Shown here: positions 62,792 through 64,000 of the stretch, in pieces
Numbering within the stretch: the first letter of the stretch is position 1
Layout: every line of letters begins with the position of its first letter
From: Oxalobacteraceae sp. CFBP 13730
Lineage (GTDB): Bacteria > Pseudomonadota > Gammaproteobacteria > Burkholderiales > Burkholderiaceae_D
Reading direction: 5' to 3'
NCBI GenBank assembly: GCA_014841835.1
Contig: JACYUQ010000002.1
Location: 930,001-994,000 of the forward strand
Length of the DNA stretch: 64,000 bases
Translations under genes and position numbers: made by a program
Notes under the pieces: generated by a model
What the model was told of the DNA's origin: nothing
Database searches by the model: none
The model's input: the letters and a program-made list of their open reading frames with translations, nothing else

Positions 62792-64000
62792 ATGACCAAG
62801 TCACCTGGGCGCTTTCGCCTGAACAGCCTGCGCAGCCGGCTGATGCTGCTGGTGCTGCTGGCCATTACGCCAATCGCGATCGTCACCGTGCTCGGCGGGC
62901 TGCGCGAACGTGAAGCGGCGATCCGCGCTTCGGAGGACAACCTGAAACGCCTGACGGCGCTGGCGGCTGCCAACGAAGCGCAGTCGATCGACCGCGCGCG
63001 TCAGATCCTGGTCGACCTGGCCAGCGTGCCGGACCTGATGGGCGAAACTGCCGACTGCAACGCGCTGCTGGCCAACGTCCTCGATCGCAACGAGATGTAT
63101 GTCAATTTTGGCCTCATCCAGCTCAATGGCGACGTCAGTTGCAGCGCGGTGCCGATGGTGCATCCGGTAAACCTGGGCGACCGCAGTCACTTCAAGCGCG
63201 CCGTCGCAGAACGCCGCTTCATCGCCGGCGACTACATTTTCGGGCGCGTGATCCGCCGCCACACGATCAACCTGACCTATCCGGTCACCGACCGCGACGG
63301 CAAGGTCGTCGCGGTGGTGTTTGCAGCAATGGACCTGGCGGGCCTCGACACCTTCGTCAACGACATCAGTCTGCCGGCCGGTTCGATCCTCGAGACGGCC
63401 GACGCCTCGGGCAAGCTGATTTCGCGCCGTCCCGATCCTGAGCGCTGGTTCGGCAAACGTGTTCCTGCCCCGTTGTTCGCGGCGATGCGCGGCCCGCACG
63501 ACAACGCCCGCGTGATCCAGGGCGAGGATGGCATCGAGCGCCTGCACGCATTCGCGCGCGTCGGCCCGCCGACGCTGTCCGACTACACGGTCACGATCGG
63601 TGTGCCCACCGAAACCATCACGCGCGTGGCGCGCGAAGCGCAGCTGATGTCGCTGCTCGGCCTGGGCCTGACGACCCTCCTGGCCCTGCTGGCGGCTTGG
63701 CTGGCAGGCGACAAGCTGATTGTCCGGCGCGTGCGCACGCTGATGACGGTGGCACGCCGGATCGCCGCCGGTGAACTCGACGCCCGCACCGGCATCGGAT
63801 CGAACAGCGAAGAAATCGGGCGGCTGGCGTCGGCCCTGGACGAGATGGCCGAGCATCTGCAAGAGAAAGAAGCCCAGCGCAGCCAGGCCGAGCGCGAGCT
63901 GCGCGCGGCCGACCAGCGCAAGGACGAATTCCTGGCAATGCTGGCCCACGAACTGCGCAACCCGCTCGCGCCGATCAGCACCGGCGCCCATCTGCTCAAA
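62792..64000 (+). CDS. cache-HAMP histidine kinase (truncated by window edge)
   Basis: The first 403 residues of a sensor kinase, open to the right edge. It begins [22 protein letters not shown]1 (about 18-38), a large periplasmic double-cache-type domain (about 42-285; [19 protein letters not shown] and [13 protein letters not shown]), TM2 (about 286-308), HAMP (about 309-365), a coiled linker, and the start of HisKA with the phospho-acceptor motif [10 protein letters not shown] (His about 390). ATPase and any receiver lie beyond the window. It is divergent from the aminobenzoyl-CoA operon, 250 bp away; regulation of that operon is possible but unproven. Confidence 0.9.
   Translation, partial: MTKSPGRFRLNSLRSRLMLLVLLAITPIAIVTVLGGLREREAAIRASEDNLKRLTALAAANEAQSIDRARQILVDLASVPDLMGETADCNALLANVLDRNEMYVNFGLIQLNGDVSCSAVPMVHPVNLGDRSHFKRAVAERRFIAGDYIFGRVIRRHTINLTYPVTDRDGKVVAVVFAAMDLAGLDTFVNDISLPAGSILETADASGKLISRRPDPERWFGKRVPAPLFAAMRGPHDNARVIQGEDGIERLHAFARVGPPTLSDYTVTIGVPTETITRVAREAQLMSLLGLGLTTLLALLAAWLAGDKLIVRRVRTLMTVARRIAAGELDARTGIGSNSEEIGRLASALDEMAEHLQEKEAQRSQAERELRAADQRKDEFLAMLAHELRNPLAPISTGAHLLK

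Noticed and set aside
1..64000. CRISPR arrays, prophage or a toxin-antitoxin pair
   Set aside because: No regularly spaced repeats, phage structural genes or typical paired small genes were found on reading both strands.

Overview
The window is G+C-rich DNA with the gene content and protein style of a free-living betaproteobacterium of the Oxalobacteraceae, close to Massilia/Telluria/Duganella. This is inferred from the products and their neighbourhoods; no database was searched. Genes are densely packed and often overlap by 1-4 bases. No CRISPR array, complete prophage or complete insertion sequence was seen. Long open frames antisense to real genes are common because of the G+C bias and were left out.

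Layout. 1-7.4 kb: a tRNA-Val(GAC), a cation diffusion facilitator, a thioredoxin-reductase-like flavoprotein, an Mla-type lipid-transport operon without its ATPase, and a hydrolase-ridA-relA operon. 8.4-10.8 kb: 3-hydroxybutyrate dehydrogenase and dctA. 10.9-13.9 kb: a GAF/receiver pair, then a BlaI repressor, an M56 membrane peptidase carrying a TonB C-terminal domain, and a TonB-domain lipoprotein. 14-21.2 kb: 3-oxoacid CoA-transferase with a divergent PAS-LuxR regulator, an aromatic amino acid lyase/thioesterase/SDR operon, ETF-ubiquinone oxidoreductase and a very hydrophilic small protein. 21.2-30.8 kb: solute-binding proteins, a Tat-exported oxidoreductase, an SMP-30 enzyme, a phosphoesterase, DUF378 and DUF882 proteins, two acetyltransferases, a sulfate-binding protein, a D-Ala-D-Ala endopeptidase and DsbA. 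30.9-39.8 kb: recC-recB-recD.

39.9-44.9 kb is the regulatory centre: a hybrid histidine kinase, an acyl-homoserine-lactone synthase, a 90-residue HTH protein and a LuxR receptor, with the order and orientations of the lasI-rsaL-lasR locus. A 7-2-7 palindrome lies midway between the luxI and HTH-gene starts. Beyond it come an FNR-like palindrome with no evident target and a deleted IS1595-type transposase relic. A UvrD/Rep helicase gene (48.4-50.5 kb) is flanked by two directly repeated, roughly 100-bp noncoding elements, each with DnaA-box-like sites.

51-64 kb: a split chromate transporter, S-formylglutathione hydrolase, a chemoreceptor, and an unusual protein joining LEA-like repeats to an SRPBCC domain. 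Next is a partial 2-aminobenzoyl-CoA-type catabolic operon (flavin monooxygenase/reductase, enoyl-CoA hydratase, acyl-CoA dehydrogenase, Rid protein), and finally a cache-HAMP histidine kinase cut by the right edge.

The strongest leads are the quorum-sensing locus, the DnaA-box repeat pair, the M56-TonB sensor, and the LEA-SRPBCC fusion.
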